Source of the DNA: Streptomyces sp. NBC_00376
GTDB lineage: Bacteria; Actinomycetota; Actinomycetes; Streptomycetales; Streptomycetaceae
Assembly: GCF_036077095.1 (NCBI RefSeq)
Contig: NZ_CP107960.1
Coordinates: 3,906,001-3,970,000, forward strand
Length of the DNA: 64,000 nucleotides
Direction: 5' to 3'
The notes under the pieces are model-generated. The model saw only the letters and a list, made by a program, of their open reading frames with translations, was not told the origin of the DNA and searched no databases. Made by a program: the position numbers and the translations under genes. Of the stretch, positions 17,470 to 25,920 are shown in pieces. The number at the start of each line of letters is the position of its first letter. The first letter of the stretch is position 1.

Positions 17470-18627
17470 ATGGCCGATCTGCGCGAGGACCCCTATCCGG
17501 ATGTGTACATCGGAGGCGGATTCTCCGACCCCACAGATCTCTCCGGCCCGGCCGGCTGCTCCGACCCCGCCCACCCCCGACCGACCGGACCGCCGGCCGC
17601 CGGCCCCGGGCCGACGGCCGATCCCCCGCACGCCCCGGCACGGCAGGAACCGGACCGGCCACCGCGCGAACCGGACCGGCCGGGGCGGCTCCTGCGCCGG
17701 TGCGGCCCGGTGCTCCGTACGGGCTGGACCACGAGCGCCGTCGCGGCGGGGGCGGCGCTCCTGATGGTCGGCCACCCGCTCGTGCCCAACCGGCCGGGCA
17801 ACATCGGCAGCCTGCTCGAAACCCTGCTGCCCTGGACCGGCCTGGTCGTACCGGCGCTGCTCCTGACCGCCCTGCTCCGCAGGTCGGTACCGGCCGTCAT
17901 CGCCGCCCTTCTCTTGGGGGCCGTGTGGATCGGCGTGTTCGGACCCCTGTTCCTCGGCGGAGAGAGCGACACGAAGCCGAACCTGACCGTGGTCACCCAC
18001 AACGTCGGCGCCACCAACCCCGACCCCACCGCGACCGCCCGTACGCTGCTGGCCGCCGACCCCGACCTGGTCGCCCTGGAAGAGATCACCGACGACGCCC
18101 TGCCTGCCTACCGCGAGGTACTGGACCGCCGGCTCCCCCACTCCGTGCACATCGGCACCGTCGCCCTGTGGAGCCGCTACCCCCTCGCCGAATCCCGCCG
18201 CGTCACCATCGACCCCGGCTGGAGCCGCTCCCTGCGCGCCCGGGTCCAGGCGCCGGACGGCCCGCTCGCCGTCTACGTGGTCCACCTGCCCTCGGTACGC
18301 GTCGGCGCCGCCGGCTTCACGATCGGGCGGCGCGACGCGGCCCTCACCGCCCTCGACCGCATGCTCGACCACGAGCGGCAGAAGAAGGTCCTCCTGCTGG
18401 GCGACCTCAACGGCGCCACCACCGACCGCCGCCTCGCCCCGTTGATGTCCCGGCTGACCTCGGTCGAGGACGAGGCGGGCAGCGGCTTCGGCTTCAGCTG
18501 GCCCGCGGCCTTCCCGATCGCCCGGGTCGACCACATCCTCGTCCGGGATGTCACCCCCACCGACGCCTGGACCCTCCCCGCCACCGGCAGCGACCACCGT
18601 CCCGTCGCCGCCGCGCTCAGGACGTAG
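17470..18627 (+). CDS. VanJ-like membrane endonuclease/exonuclease/phosphatase-fold protein
   Basis: 385 residues. A Pro-rich cytoplasmic N-terminus (about 80 residues) is followed by three transmembrane segments between about 88 and 165. The EEP-fold domain comes next: THNVGATNPDP, DLVALEEIT with the catalytic Glu, LLLGDLNG, and the closing GSDHRPV. This layout matches VanJ of S. coelicolor, a membrane EEP protein giving teicoplanin resistance, likely by acting on lipid-linked precursors. The ATG at 17470 has GAAGGA upstream. The gene ends just before the intact HD gene. Confidence 0.82.
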   Translation: MADLREDPYPDVYIGGGFSDPTDLSGPAGCSDPAHPRPTGPPAAGPGPTADPPHAPARQEPDRPPREPDRPGRLLRRCGPVLRTGWTTSAVAAGAALLMVGHPLVPNRPGNIGSLLETLLPWTGLVVPALLLTALLRRSVPAVIAALLLGAVWIGVFGPLFLGGESDTKPNLTVVTHNVGATNPDPTATARTLLAADPDLVALEEITDDALPAYREVLDRRLPHSVHIGTVALWSRYPLAESRRVTIDPGWSRSLRARVQAPDGPLAVYVVHLPSVRVGAAGFTIGRRDAALTALDRMLDHERQKKVLLLGDLNGATTDRRLAPLMSRLTSVEDEAGSGFGFSWPAAFPIARVDHILVRDVTPTDAWTLPATGSDHRPVAAALRT

Positions 18628-18655
18628 CGCGGGGCGAGCCCTTAGGGTCGGTCCC

Positions 18656-19336
18656 ATGACCGACAGCTCGCGTGCGAACGGTGCCCTCGGCGCGGGGCAC
18701 GACGACTCCCTCCGCGAGCGCTGGCGGACGGCGCTCGTCGGTGCGCGGGCCGGCGCCCCCGGCCCCGACCCGCTGCCGTACGCCGACAACCTCCTGGCGC
18801 GCTGGGCCGAGCCGCAGCGCCGATACCACACCACCGCGCACCTGGTCGCGGTGCTCGATCACGTCGACACGCTCGCCGGGTACGCGGCCGACCCGGACGC
18901 GGTGCGCCTCGCCGCCTGGTTCCACGACGCGGTGTACCGGCCCGACCGGTCCGAGAACGAGGAGCGCAGCGCCGCGCTGGCCGAGCGCGCCCTCGCGGAG
19001 GCCGGTGTGCCGGACGGGGTCACGGCTGAGGTGGCCCGGCTCGTACGGCTCACCGTCACCCACGACCCGGCGGACGGCGACAGCGACGGCGAGGTGCTCT
19101 GCGACGCGGATCTGGCCATTCTCGCGGCGCCCCCGGGCCAGTACGCGGCTTACGCGGCGCAGGTGCGCGAGGAGTACGGCTTCGTGCCCGACGACGCGTT
19201 CCAGGAGGGGCGGGCGACGGTACTGCGCCAGCTGCTCGGGCTGCCGCGGCTGTTCCGTACGCCGTACGGGGCGGAGCACTGGGAGCCGCGGGCCCGGCAG
19301 AACCTGATGACCGAACTGGAGCTGCTCAGCCACTGA
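18656..19336 (+). CDS. HD-superfamily predicted metal-dependent phosphohydrolase
   Basis: 226 residues. YHTTAHLVAVLDH supplies an early His, AAWFHDAVY the HD pair and CDADLAIL a late Asp, the layout of predicted HD hydrolases. The start ATGACCGACAGC is fixed by the duplicated copy at 14522, which shares it. Nothing shows the substrate. The first about 130 bp are the right-hand member of a direct repeat that brackets the van-like cassette. Confidence 0.85.
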   Translation: MTDSSRANGALGAGHDDSLRERWRTALVGARAGAPGPDPLPYADNLLARWAEPQRRYHTTAHLVAVLDHVDTLAGYAADPDAVRLAAWFHDAVYRPDRSENEERSAALAERALAEAGVPDGVTAEVARLVRLTVTHDPADGDSDGEVLCDADLAILAAPPGQYAAYAAQVREEYGFVPDDAFQEGRATVLRQLLGLPRLFRTPYGAEHWEPRARQNLMTELELLSH

Positions 19337-19386
19337 CCCGCGGCGGCCGGGGAATGCCGGGGACGTGGCCGCTGTTGGCAGCTGTC

Positions 19387-20661
19387 ATGCCCGACTCTGC
19401 CGCTCGCCGCTCCCGCATGCCCCTGGCCGTGTACATCCTGGGTCTCTCGGTCTTCGCCCTGGGAACCAGCGAATTCATGCTCTCCGGGCTGCTGCCGCCC
19501 ATCGCCGACGACATGAACGTGTCGATACCCCGTGCCGGACTCCTCATATCCGCCTTCGCGATCGGCATGGTGATCGGCGCCCCGCTGCTCGCCGTGGCCA
19601 CGCTCCGGCTGCCGCGCCGCACCACGCTGATCGCCCTGATCTCCGTCTTCGGCCTCGGTCAGGTCGCGGGCGCGCTGGCCCCGACGTACGAGGTGCTCTT
19701 CGCGTCGCGGGTGGTGAGCGCGTTCGCCTGTGCCGGGTTCTGGGCGGTGGGGGCGGCCGTCGCCATCGCGATGGTGCCGGTGAACTCGCGGGCCCGTGCG
19801 ATGGCCGTGATGATCGGCGGTCTTTCGATCGCCAATGTGCTGGGCGTGCCGCTGGGCGCGTTCCTCGGTGAGAACTTCGGCTGGCGGTCGGCGTTCTGGG
19901 CCGTGGGCGCGGCGTCCGCCGTGGCGCTGGTCGGGGTGACGACGCTGATCCCGCGCATCCCGCTGCCGGAGCAGAAGCCCCGGCTGAAGCAGGAGATGAG
20001 CATCTACCGGGACCGCCAGGTGTGGCTGTCGATCGTGATCACGGCGCTCGCCGCGGGCGGGGTGTTCTGCGCGTTCAGCTATCTGGCGCCGCTGCTGACG
20101 GATGTCGCCGGGCTGGACTCGGGCTGGGTGCCGACGGTGCTGGCGCTGTTCGGGATCGGGGCGCTGGTCGGTACGACGATCGGCGGCCGGGTCGCGGACG
20201 CGCATCTCTTCGGGGTGCTGATGAGCGGTATCGCGGCCTCGACGGTCTTCCTGGCCGCGCTGGCCCTGTTCGCGTCGAACCAGGTCGCGGCGGTCGGGCT
20301 CTCGTTCCTGCTGGGCCTGTCGGCGTTCTACACGGCCCCGGCGCTGAACGCCCGGATGTTCAACGTGGCGGGCGCCGCCCCGACGCTGGCCGGTGCGACG
20401 ACCACGGCCGCGTTCAACCTGGGCAACACCGGCGGCCCCTGGCTGGGCGGCACGGTGATCGACGCGGACTTCGGTTTCGCGGCGACCGCCTGGGCCGGGG
20501 CGGCGATGACGGTACTGGCGCTGGTGGCCGTGGTGTTCTCGCTGCGGCTGCAGCGCAGCCGCGCCTCGTCGTCCCGGCTGGTGGCGGGCGCCCCGGCCGC
20601 CGCGCCGCAGGACGCTGCTCAGGACGCGGCTCAGGAGTGCGCGCCGTCGACGACCGCCTGA
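19387..20661 (+). CDS. MFS exporter, CmlR/Cmx (chloramphenicol-type) family
   Basis: About 424 residues with 12 predicted membrane helices. The N-terminal VFALGTSEFMLSGLLPPIADDM and the AGFWAVGAAVAIAMVP segment are typical of the Cmx/CmrA drug:H+ antiporter group. ATG 19387 is used; ATG 19417 (MPLAVYILG) and an upstream ATG at 19354 are alternatives, none with a strong ribosome-binding site. The alanine-rich C-terminal tail (AAPQDAAQDAAQE) is repetitive. It follows the HD gene by 50 bp and may be cotranscribed. Substrate unknown. Confidence 0.88.
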   Translation: MPDSAARRSRMPLAVYILGLSVFALGTSEFMLSGLLPPIADDMNVSIPRAGLLISAFAIGMVIGAPLLAVATLRLPRRTTLIALISVFGLGQVAGALAPTYEVLFASRVVSAFACAGFWAVGAAVAIAMVPVNSRARAMAVMIGGLSIANVLGVPLGAFLGENFGWRSAFWAVGAASAVALVGVTTLIPRIPLPEQKPRLKQEMSIYRDRQVWLSIVITALAAGGVFCAFSYLAPLLTDVAGLDSGWVPTVLALFGIGALVGTTIGGRVADAHLFGVLMSGIAASTVFLAALALFASNQVAAVGLSFLLGLSAFYTAPALNARMFNVAGAAPTLAGATTTAAFNLGNTGGPWLGGTVIDADFGFAATAWAGAAMTVLALVAVVFSLRLQRSRASSSRLVAGAPAAAPQDAAQDAAQECAPSTTA

Positions 20662-20667
20662 GCGGTC

Positions 20668-20985
20668 TCAGCCCTGCGCGGGACGCCCCTGCGCGAGGCT
20701 TTCCGGCACGGGAAGCCCCGGTGCGGGCCGCCCCTTGGGCCGCCGCAGCCCTGCCTGCGTGATCCGGCGGACGAGCTCCTTCGAGCCGATCTGCCGGGCC
20801 CCGGCCCGCACCGCGTCCTCGTACCGCGTCTCCGGTACGTCGTAGTGGTCCCGCTCGAACGCGCGCGGAGGGCAGCCGATGGACGCCGCGAAGGCGTGCA
20901 GCTCCTCGAACGAGACATCGCTGACCAGGTGCGACCAGAGCCGCCCGTGCCCCGGCCACTCGGGCGGGTCGATGTAGACGGTCAC
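20668..20985 (-). CDS. DUF4031 family protein
   Basis: 105 residues beginning TVYIDPPEWPGHGRLWSHLV, the hallmark of DUF4031, with FERDHYDVPETRY further on. The GTG at 20985 overlaps the upstream gene's stop by GTGA, so the two are coupled. Function unknown; the family is small and often sits next to nucleotide- or sugar-related genes. Confidence 0.8.
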   Translation of the reverse strand: MTVYIDPPEWPGHGRLWSHLVSDVSFEELHAFAASIGCPPRAFERDHYDVPETRYEDAVRAGARQIGSKELVRRITQAGLRRPKGRPAPGLPVPESLAQGRPAQG

Positions 20986-21350
20986 CGCCGCAGTATCCCG
21001 CTCAGCGAACCGACCGGCGCCACGGCCACCGCGGCCTTGGTGCACACCCAGTGCGGGTCCGGGCCCAGTTCGGGTTCGACGTCGAGGGCGTGCGGGTCGC
21101 CCGCGTCACAGACCGGGCAGAGCGGCCACCGGCCGTACCGTTCGAGCAGCGCGTCCTGCACGTCCTGGGCGACGAGGCCCACCACGAACGCGGCACCGTC
21201 GGGCCACTGCTCGACCCACCAGCGGCGGTGCGTCACCGCGTCCTCGACCAGCGAGACGATCCCGGCCTCGGCGACGTCACCTGCGGCGATATCGGCCATG
21301 ACCAGCGCACGGGCCGTATGCAGCGCCTGTTCCAAGGGGTTCATCTCCAT
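20982..21350 (-). CDS. Conserved small protein with Cys motif
   Basis: 122 residues. Helical N-terminal half, then LCPVCDAGDPHALDVE and a later HWVC, which could bind a metal. ATG 21350 is used, ATG 21344 being the alternative. It is translationally coupled to the DUF4031 gene downstream. No function known. Confidence 0.7.
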   Translation of the reverse strand: MEMNPLEQALHTARALVMADIAAGDVAEAGIVSLVEDAVTHRRWWVEQWPDGAAFVVGLVAQDVQDALLERYGRWPLCPVCDAGDPHALDVEPELGPDPHWVCTKAAVAVAPVGSLSGILRR

Positions 21351-21458
21351 GGGCCCATTGTCGCCTGCCCGCGAATTCGCCTCGCCCGCCCGCCATCACC
21401 GTTTCCGCGCTGTCGGAAGGAGTGGCCGCGGACCGGTGAAGACGGGACGAAGGGGGGG

Positions 21459-21487
21459 TTGACGGCCAACCCGGTTGAAAATATCTT
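21459..21487 (+). promoter_or_regulatory. Promoter of the RpiR-family gene (leaderless)
   Basis: TTGACG (21459-21464), a 17-bp spacer and TATCTT (21482-21487) form a near-consensus promoter. The expected start of transcription falls on the GTG at 21494, so the message is probably leaderless. Confidence 0.75.
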
Positions 21488-21522
21488 TCAAATGTGACCC
21501 ATGACCTGAAGGAAAGTTTCAA
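21475..21522. promoter_or_regulatory. Paired palindromic operators, probable autoregulation
   Basis: TTGAAA-N5-TTTCAA (21475-21491) overlaps the -10 box. A weaker copy with the same 6-5-6 spacing, CTGAAG-N5-TTTCAA (21506-21522), is centred 31 bp downstream, about three helical turns. Paired sites suit a tetrameric RpiR-type repressor. Confidence 0.6.
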
Positions 21523-22411
21523 CGCCGACTCCCCGCCCGCCCCGGCGGCCCTCGCGGCCAAGGTTCGTACGCTCGCGCCGTCCATGACCCGTTCCATGCA
21601 GCGCGTCGCCGAGGCCGTCGCCGGTGATCCGGCCGGCTGCGCAGCCCTCACGGTCACCGGTCTCGCCGAGCTCACCGGCACCAGCGAGGCGACCGTGGTC
21701 CGCACGGCCCGCCTGCTCGGCTACCCCGGCTATCGCGATCTGCGCCTGGCCCTCGCCGGGCTCGCCGCGCACCAGCAGTCCGGCCGGGCCCCTTCCGTCA
21801 CGGCCGACATAGCGGTCGACGACCCGATCGCCGACGTGGTCGCCAAGCTGGCCTACGACGAGCAGCAGACCCTCGCCGACACGGCCGCCGGGCTCGACAC
21901 CGTCCAGCTCGGTGCCGCCGTGGCCGCCGCCGCCACCGCCCGGCGCATCGACATCTACGGCGTGGGCGCCTCCTCCCTCGTCGGCCAGGACCTCGCGCAG
22001 AAGCTGGCCCGCATCGGCCTGATCGCGCACTCCCACACGGACCCGCACCTCGCGGTGACCAACGCCGTGCAGCTCCGCTCCGGCGACGTCGCCATCGCGA
22101 TCACGCACTCCGGCTCCACGGTCGACGTGATCGAGCCGCTGCGGGTCGCCTTCGACCGGGGCGCGACGACGGTCGCGATCACCGGCCGCCCCGACGGCCC
22201 GGTCACGCAGTACGCCGACCACGTGCTGACCACGTCCACCGCCCGGGAGAGCGAGCTGCGGCCCGCCGCCATGTCGAGCCGTACGAGCCAGCTCCTCGTC
22301 GTCGACTGCCTGTTCATAGGCGTCGCGCAGCGTACGTACGAGACGGCCGCACCGGCCCTCGCCGCCTCCTACGAAGCCCTGGCCCACCGCCACACCCCAC
22401 GCCCGCGCTGA
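21494..22411 (+). CDS. MurR/RpiR-family regulator of MurNAc genes
   Basis: 305 residues. The N-terminal HTH_6 domain (about residues 25-100, TGLAELTGTSEATVVRTARLLGY) is followed by a SIS sugar-phosphate domain (IDIYGVGASSLVGQDLAQKL, ITHSGSTVDVIEPL). It heads a co-directional murQ-PTS unit, so MurNAc-6-phosphate is the likely effector. The GTG at 21494 lacks a Shine-Dalgarno but lies at the predicted transcription start. The 3' end carries a 37-bp tandem repeat that includes the stop codon. Confidence 0.9.
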   Translation: MTHDLKESFNADSPPAPAALAAKVRTLAPSMTRSMQRVAEAVAGDPAGCAALTVTGLAELTGTSEATVVRTARLLGYPGYRDLRLALAGLAAHQQSGRAPSVTADIAVDDPIADVVAKLAYDEQQTLADTAAGLDTVQLGAAVAAAATARRIDIYGVGASSLVGQDLAQKLARIGLIAHSHTDPHLAVTNAVQLRSGDVAIAITHSGSTVDVIEPLRVAFDRGATTVAITGRPDGPVTQYADHVLTTSTARESELRPAAMSSRTSQLLVVDCLFIGVAQRTYETAAPALAASYEALAHRHTPRPR

Positions 22412-22480
22412 CCGGCCCGCCGATCCGCGATCCCTCCGCACCCGCTGACCGGCCCGCCGGTCCGCGAACCCCCCGCACCC
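22407..22480. repeat. 37-bp tandem duplication
   Basis: Two adjacent 37-bp units (22407-22443 and 22444-22480), each starting GCTGACCGGCCCGCCG, differ at only three positions, and GCTGA restarts a third unit. The first contains the TGA stop of the regulator gene. Confidence 0.8.
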
Positions 22481-22519
22481 GCTGAACCGCACGAGACCGA
22501 GAAAGCAGAGCCGCCCTCC

Positions 22520-23485
22520 ATGACCTCCACCACCGACGCCGACCCCACCGCCTCCGACGGCTACGGGGAGCTGCGCGCCCAGCTCGCGACGCTCACCACC
22601 GAGGCGTTCCGGCCCGAGCTCGCCGAGATCGACCGGCTCGGCACACTTGAGATCGCCCGCATCATGAACGGCGAGGACCAGTCCGTCCCGTCCGCCGTCG
22701 GCGCCCGGCTGCCCGAGATAGCCGCCGCCATCGATGGCACGGCGGAGCGCATGGCGCGCGGCGGCCGGCTGATCTACGCGGGCGCGGGCACCGCCGGCCG
22801 GCTCGGCGTGCTCGACGCCAGCGAGTGCCCGCCCACCTTCAACACCGACCCCACCGAGGTCATCGGCCTGATCGCGGGCGGCCCGAGCGCCATGGTCAAG
22901 GCCGTCGAGGGCGCCGAGGACAGCAAGGAGCTGGCCGCCGCCGACCTCGACGCCCTGGACCTCACCGCCGACGACACCGTGGTCGGCATCTCCGCCTCCG
23001 GCCGCACGCCGTACGCGATCGGGGCCGTCGAGCACGCCCGTGGCAAGGGCGCGCTGACCATCGGCCTCTCCTGCAACGCGGACTCCGCGCTGGGCGCCGC
23101 GGCGGAGCACGCCATCGAGGTCGTCGTCGGCCCGGAGCTGCTCACCGGCTCCACCCGGCTCAAGGCGGGCACGGCCCAGAAGCTCGTCCTCAACATGCTC
23201 TCGACGATCACGATGATCCGGCTCGGCAAGACGTACGGGAACCTGATGGTCGACGTCCGCGCCTCCAACGAGAAGCTGCGCGCCCGCTCCCGCCGGATCG
23301 TCTCGCTCGCCACCGGAGCGTCCGACGAGGAGATCGAGGCCGCCCTCGCCGCGACCGACGGCGAGGTGAAGAACGCCATCCTCACCATCCTCGGCCAGGT
23401 CGACGGCCCCACCGCCGCCGAGCTCCTGACCGCGTCCGGCGGCCATCTCCGCGCCGCCCTCGCCGCCGCCCCCCGCACCACCTGA
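22520..23485 (+). CDS. murQ: N-acetylmuramic acid 6-phosphate etherase
   Basis: 321 residues. The SIS-fold etherase cleaves the lactyl ether of MurNAc-6-P to give GlcNAc-6-P and lactate. Signature stretches are YAGAGTAGRLGVLDASECPPTF, the ISASGRTPYAIGA loop and STRLKAGTAQKLVLNMLST. The N-terminal tract LTTEAFRP is close to the usual TE-x-RN motif. It is the catalytic step of cell-wall recycling and feeds amino-sugar metabolism such as the nagA cluster 35 kb away. The ribosome-binding site is weak. Confidence 0.96.
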   Translation: MTSTTDADPTASDGYGELRAQLATLTTEAFRPELAEIDRLGTLEIARIMNGEDQSVPSAVGARLPEIAAAIDGTAERMARGGRLIYAGAGTAGRLGVLDASECPPTFNTDPTEVIGLIAGGPSAMVKAVEGAEDSKELAAADLDALDLTADDTVVGISASGRTPYAIGAVEHARGKGALTIGLSCNADSALGAAAEHAIEVVVGPELLTGSTRLKAGTAQKLVLNMLSTITMIRLGKTYGNLMVDVRASNEKLRARSRRIVSLATGASDEEIEAALAATDGEVKNAILTILGQVDGPTAAELLTASGGHLRAALAAAPRTT

Positions 23486-23533
23486 ACCACCGGCTCCATC
23501 CCCGCACCCCCGCACAGCAAGGCACCACGCACC

Positions 23534-25072
23534 ATGGCAACAGAAGACAAGAACCGCGCCACCGCCGCCGCGATCCTTCCGCTCGTCGGTGGCGCCGCGA
23601 ACGTCAGCACCGTCGCCCACTGCATGACCCGACTCCGGCTGGGTCTGCACGACCGCTCCCTCGTCGACGACGAGGCCCTGAAGGCGGTCCCCGCCGTCAT
23701 GGGTGTGGTCGAGGACGACACGTACCAGATCGTCCTCGGCCCGGGGACCGTCGCCCGGGTCACGCCGGAGTTCGAGCGACTGGTCGAGGAGGGCGCGGAG
23801 GGCCGGGCAGCAGCCCCTGAACCGGGCGAAGCCGAACCCTCCGCATCCGCCTCGGCGGACGAGCTGGCCGCCCATGGTGCCGCGATGAAGGCGGACCGGA
23901 AGGCGAAGAACGCCACCCCGTTCAAGCTGTTCCTTCGCCGGATCGCGAACATCTTCGTCCCGCTGATCCCGGCGCTCATCGGCTGCGGCATCATCGCCGG
24001 CCTCAACGGCCTGCTGGTGAACCTGGGCTGGCTGACCTCGGTCACCCCCGCCCTGGCCGCGATGGCGTCCGGTTTCATGGCGCTGATCGCCGTCTTCGTC
24101 GGCTACAACACGGCGAAGGAGTTCGGCGGTACGGCGATCCTGGGCGGTGCGGTCGCCGCGATCATCGTCTTCCCGGGCGTCGCGAACATCGAGGCGTTCG
24201 GCCAGAAGCTCTCCCCCGGGCAGGGCGGTGTGCTGGGCGCGCTCGGTGCGGCGGTGCTCGCGGTGTACGTGGAGAAGTGGTGCCGCCGCTGGGTGCCCGA
24301 GGCACTGGACGTACTGGTCACCCCGACCCTCACGGTCCTGGTCTCCGGCCTGGTGACGATCTTCGGCCTGATGTACGTGGCCGGCGAGGTCTCCACCGCC
24401 ATCGGTACGTTCGCCGACTGGCTGCTCTCCAACGGCGGTGCGGGCGCGGGCTTCGTGCTCGGCGGTCTCTTCCTGCCCCTGGTGATGCTGGGCCTGCACC
24501 AGGCGCTCATCCCGATCCACACCACCCTGATCGAGCAGCAGGGCTACACCGTGCTGCTCCCGATCCTCGCGATGGCGGGCGCCGGCCAGGTCGGCGCGGC
24601 CGCGGCGGTCTACTTCCGCCTCCCGCGCAACGAGTCGATCCGCCGCACCATCAAGTCCGCCCTCCCGGCCGGTCTGCTGGGCGTCGGTGAGCCCCTGATC
24701 TACGGCGTCAGCCTCCCGCTCGGCCGCCCGTTCATCACGGCGTGCGTGGGCGGCGCGTTCGGCGGCGGCTTCATCGGCCTGTTCAACCAGCTCGGCGACA
24801 AGGTCGGCTCCACGGCCATCGGCCCGTCCGGCTGGGCCCTGTTCCCCCTGCTCGACGGCAACCACGGCCTGGGCACCACGGCCGCGATCTACGGGGGCGG
24901 CCTGCTGGTCGGCTACCTCGCCGGGTTCCTCGCGACGTACTTCTTCGGCTTCAGCAAGGACCTGCTGGCGGAGTTCAACGTCTCACAGGAACCCGCCGGG
25001 TCCACGGTCACCGCAACGGGCGCCCCGGCGTCCCCGGCGTCCCCTGCGTCGAAGGAACCGGCCGGGGTCTGA
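23534..25072 (+). CDS. PTS EIIBC transporter, MurP-like
   Basis: 512 residues. Residues 1-85 form a glucose/sucrose-type EIIB domain with the phosphorylated Cys in STVAHCMTRLRL. A linker rich in Ala, Glu and Pro leads to an EIIC domain from about residue 130, with 8-10 membrane helices and GVGEPLIYGVSLPLGRPF. No EIIA domain is fused, as in MurP, so an EIIA such as Crr must be supplied from elsewhere. Position after murQ supports MurNAc as substrate; sucrose-type sugars are the alternative. Confidence 0.88.
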   Translation: MATEDKNRATAAAILPLVGGAANVSTVAHCMTRLRLGLHDRSLVDDEALKAVPAVMGVVEDDTYQIVLGPGTVARVTPEFERLVEEGAEGRAAAPEPGEAEPSASASADELAAHGAAMKADRKAKNATPFKLFLRRIANIFVPLIPALIGCGIIAGLNGLLVNLGWLTSVTPALAAMASGFMALIAVFVGYNTAKEFGGTAILGGAVAAIIVFPGVANIEAFGQKLSPGQGGVLGALGAAVLAVYVEKWCRRWVPEALDVLVTPTLTVLVSGLVTIFGLMYVAGEVSTAIGTFADWLLSNGGAGAGFVLGGLFLPLVMLGLHQALIPIHTTLIEQQGYTVLLPILAMAGAGQVGAAAAVYFRLPRNESIRRTIKSALPAGLLGVGEPLIYGVSLPLGRPFITACVGGAFGGGFIGLFNQLGDKVGSTAIGPSGWALFPLLDGNHGLGTTAAIYGGGLLVGYLAGFLATYFFGFSKDLLAEFNVSQEPAGSTVTATGAPASPASPASKEPAGV

Positions 25073-25094
25073 CCCCGGGCACCCGGACATGACC

Positions 25095-25125
25095 GAGGGC
25101 GGCACCCGACCTGGGTGTCGCCCTC
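25095..25125. terminator. Terminator hairpin after PTS gene
   Basis: GAGGGCGGCACCC (25095-25107) pairs with GGGTGTCGCCCTC (25113-25125), one G-U pair, 5-nt loop. It lies between convergent genes. A near-identical hairpin occurs at 28920. Confidence 0.8.
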
Positions 25126-25146
25126 ATCCGTGTCCGCTCAGACCGC

Positions 25147-25812
25147 TCAGACCGGGAACTCATCCGTGAGCAGCGTCGTACCGAACGGCTCGGGCAGGGT
25201 GAGCGGCTTCCCGAACGGCACCGGGTCGGAATGCTCGTACGTCCCGTCCTCATTGGGCTCCGTGAACAGCGTGACCATCGCCCCACGCGTGTCGAACCGG
25301 TCGATGAGCAGATACATCGGCACGCCCGCCCGCGCATAGGCGCGGTACTTCTTCGTCCGGTCGTCCCGGGCATTGCCCTTCGAGGTGACCTCGACGATGA
25401 GCAGCGCGTCCGCCACATCCATCGGGTCGTTGACCTCCGGGTCGGCGGCGTCGATGAGCTTCGAGGGCATGACCACGAGGTGCGGCACGTAGAGCTTGCC
25501 GAGCGCAGCCACGTGAACGGCGAGAACCTGGTAGATCCCCCACGCTTCGGGAATGCCTTCGTAAAGCCTGCGCTGCACTTGGTCGACGATGGCGTGGTGA
25601 TGTGCGCGCGGCGGCGGCACCAGGACGATCCGCCCTCCGTCGATCTCGGCGCGCCACCCCTCGGGCACGTCCAGCTCACGCCATGTCTGCAGCAGATAGC
25701 CCCATGGGCGCTCTCCGGAGACCTGATCGCTCTCGGCCGTCGCCGACCTCTCCTCCTGTGGCCTGTCGGAGGAGCGTAGATCGGCGGTGCCACGGCCGTT
25801 CGCCGCTCCCAT
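25147..25812 (-). CDS. Uma2-family (DUF820) putative nuclease
   Basis: 221 residues. The Uma2/DUF820 PD-(D/E)XK fold shows WRAEIDGGRIVLVPPP, HLVVMPSKLIDA, DALLIVEVTSKGNARDDRTKKY (the E-V-x-S motif with following Lys) and AGVPMYLLID. The ATG at 25812 lacks a strong Shine-Dalgarno; a GGAGGAGAGG tract lies inside the frame but has no start codon after it. These genes are numerous in actinomycetes and their biological role is unclear. Confidence 0.85.
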   Translation of the reverse strand: MGAANGRGTADLRSSDRPQEERSATAESDQVSGERPWGYLLQTWRELDVPEGWRAEIDGGRIVLVPPPRAHHHAIVDQVQRRLYEGIPEAWGIYQVLAVHVAALGKLYVPHLVVMPSKLIDAADPEVNDPMDVADALLIVEVTSKGNARDDRTKKYRAYARAGVPMYLLIDRFDTRGAMVTLFTEPNEDGTYEHSDPVPFGKPLTLPEPFGTTLLTDEFPV

Positions 25813-25920
25813 CAGCGTCCCACGATCGCGTGAGAAAGGCAGCGCCCTCCGCCCGCCGCGGGCCACCGCCTCGCCGCCGACTTTCTGTACCGGTTTTTCC
25901 GGCCGGGTAATACTGGCCCA

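Noticed and set aside
21488..24865. An 1,125-codon open frame antisense to the MurNAc operon
   Set aside because: It is a GC-driven shadow: its residues are mostly Gly/Arg/Ala/Asp and no family signature appears, while the sense strand encodes three clear proteins.
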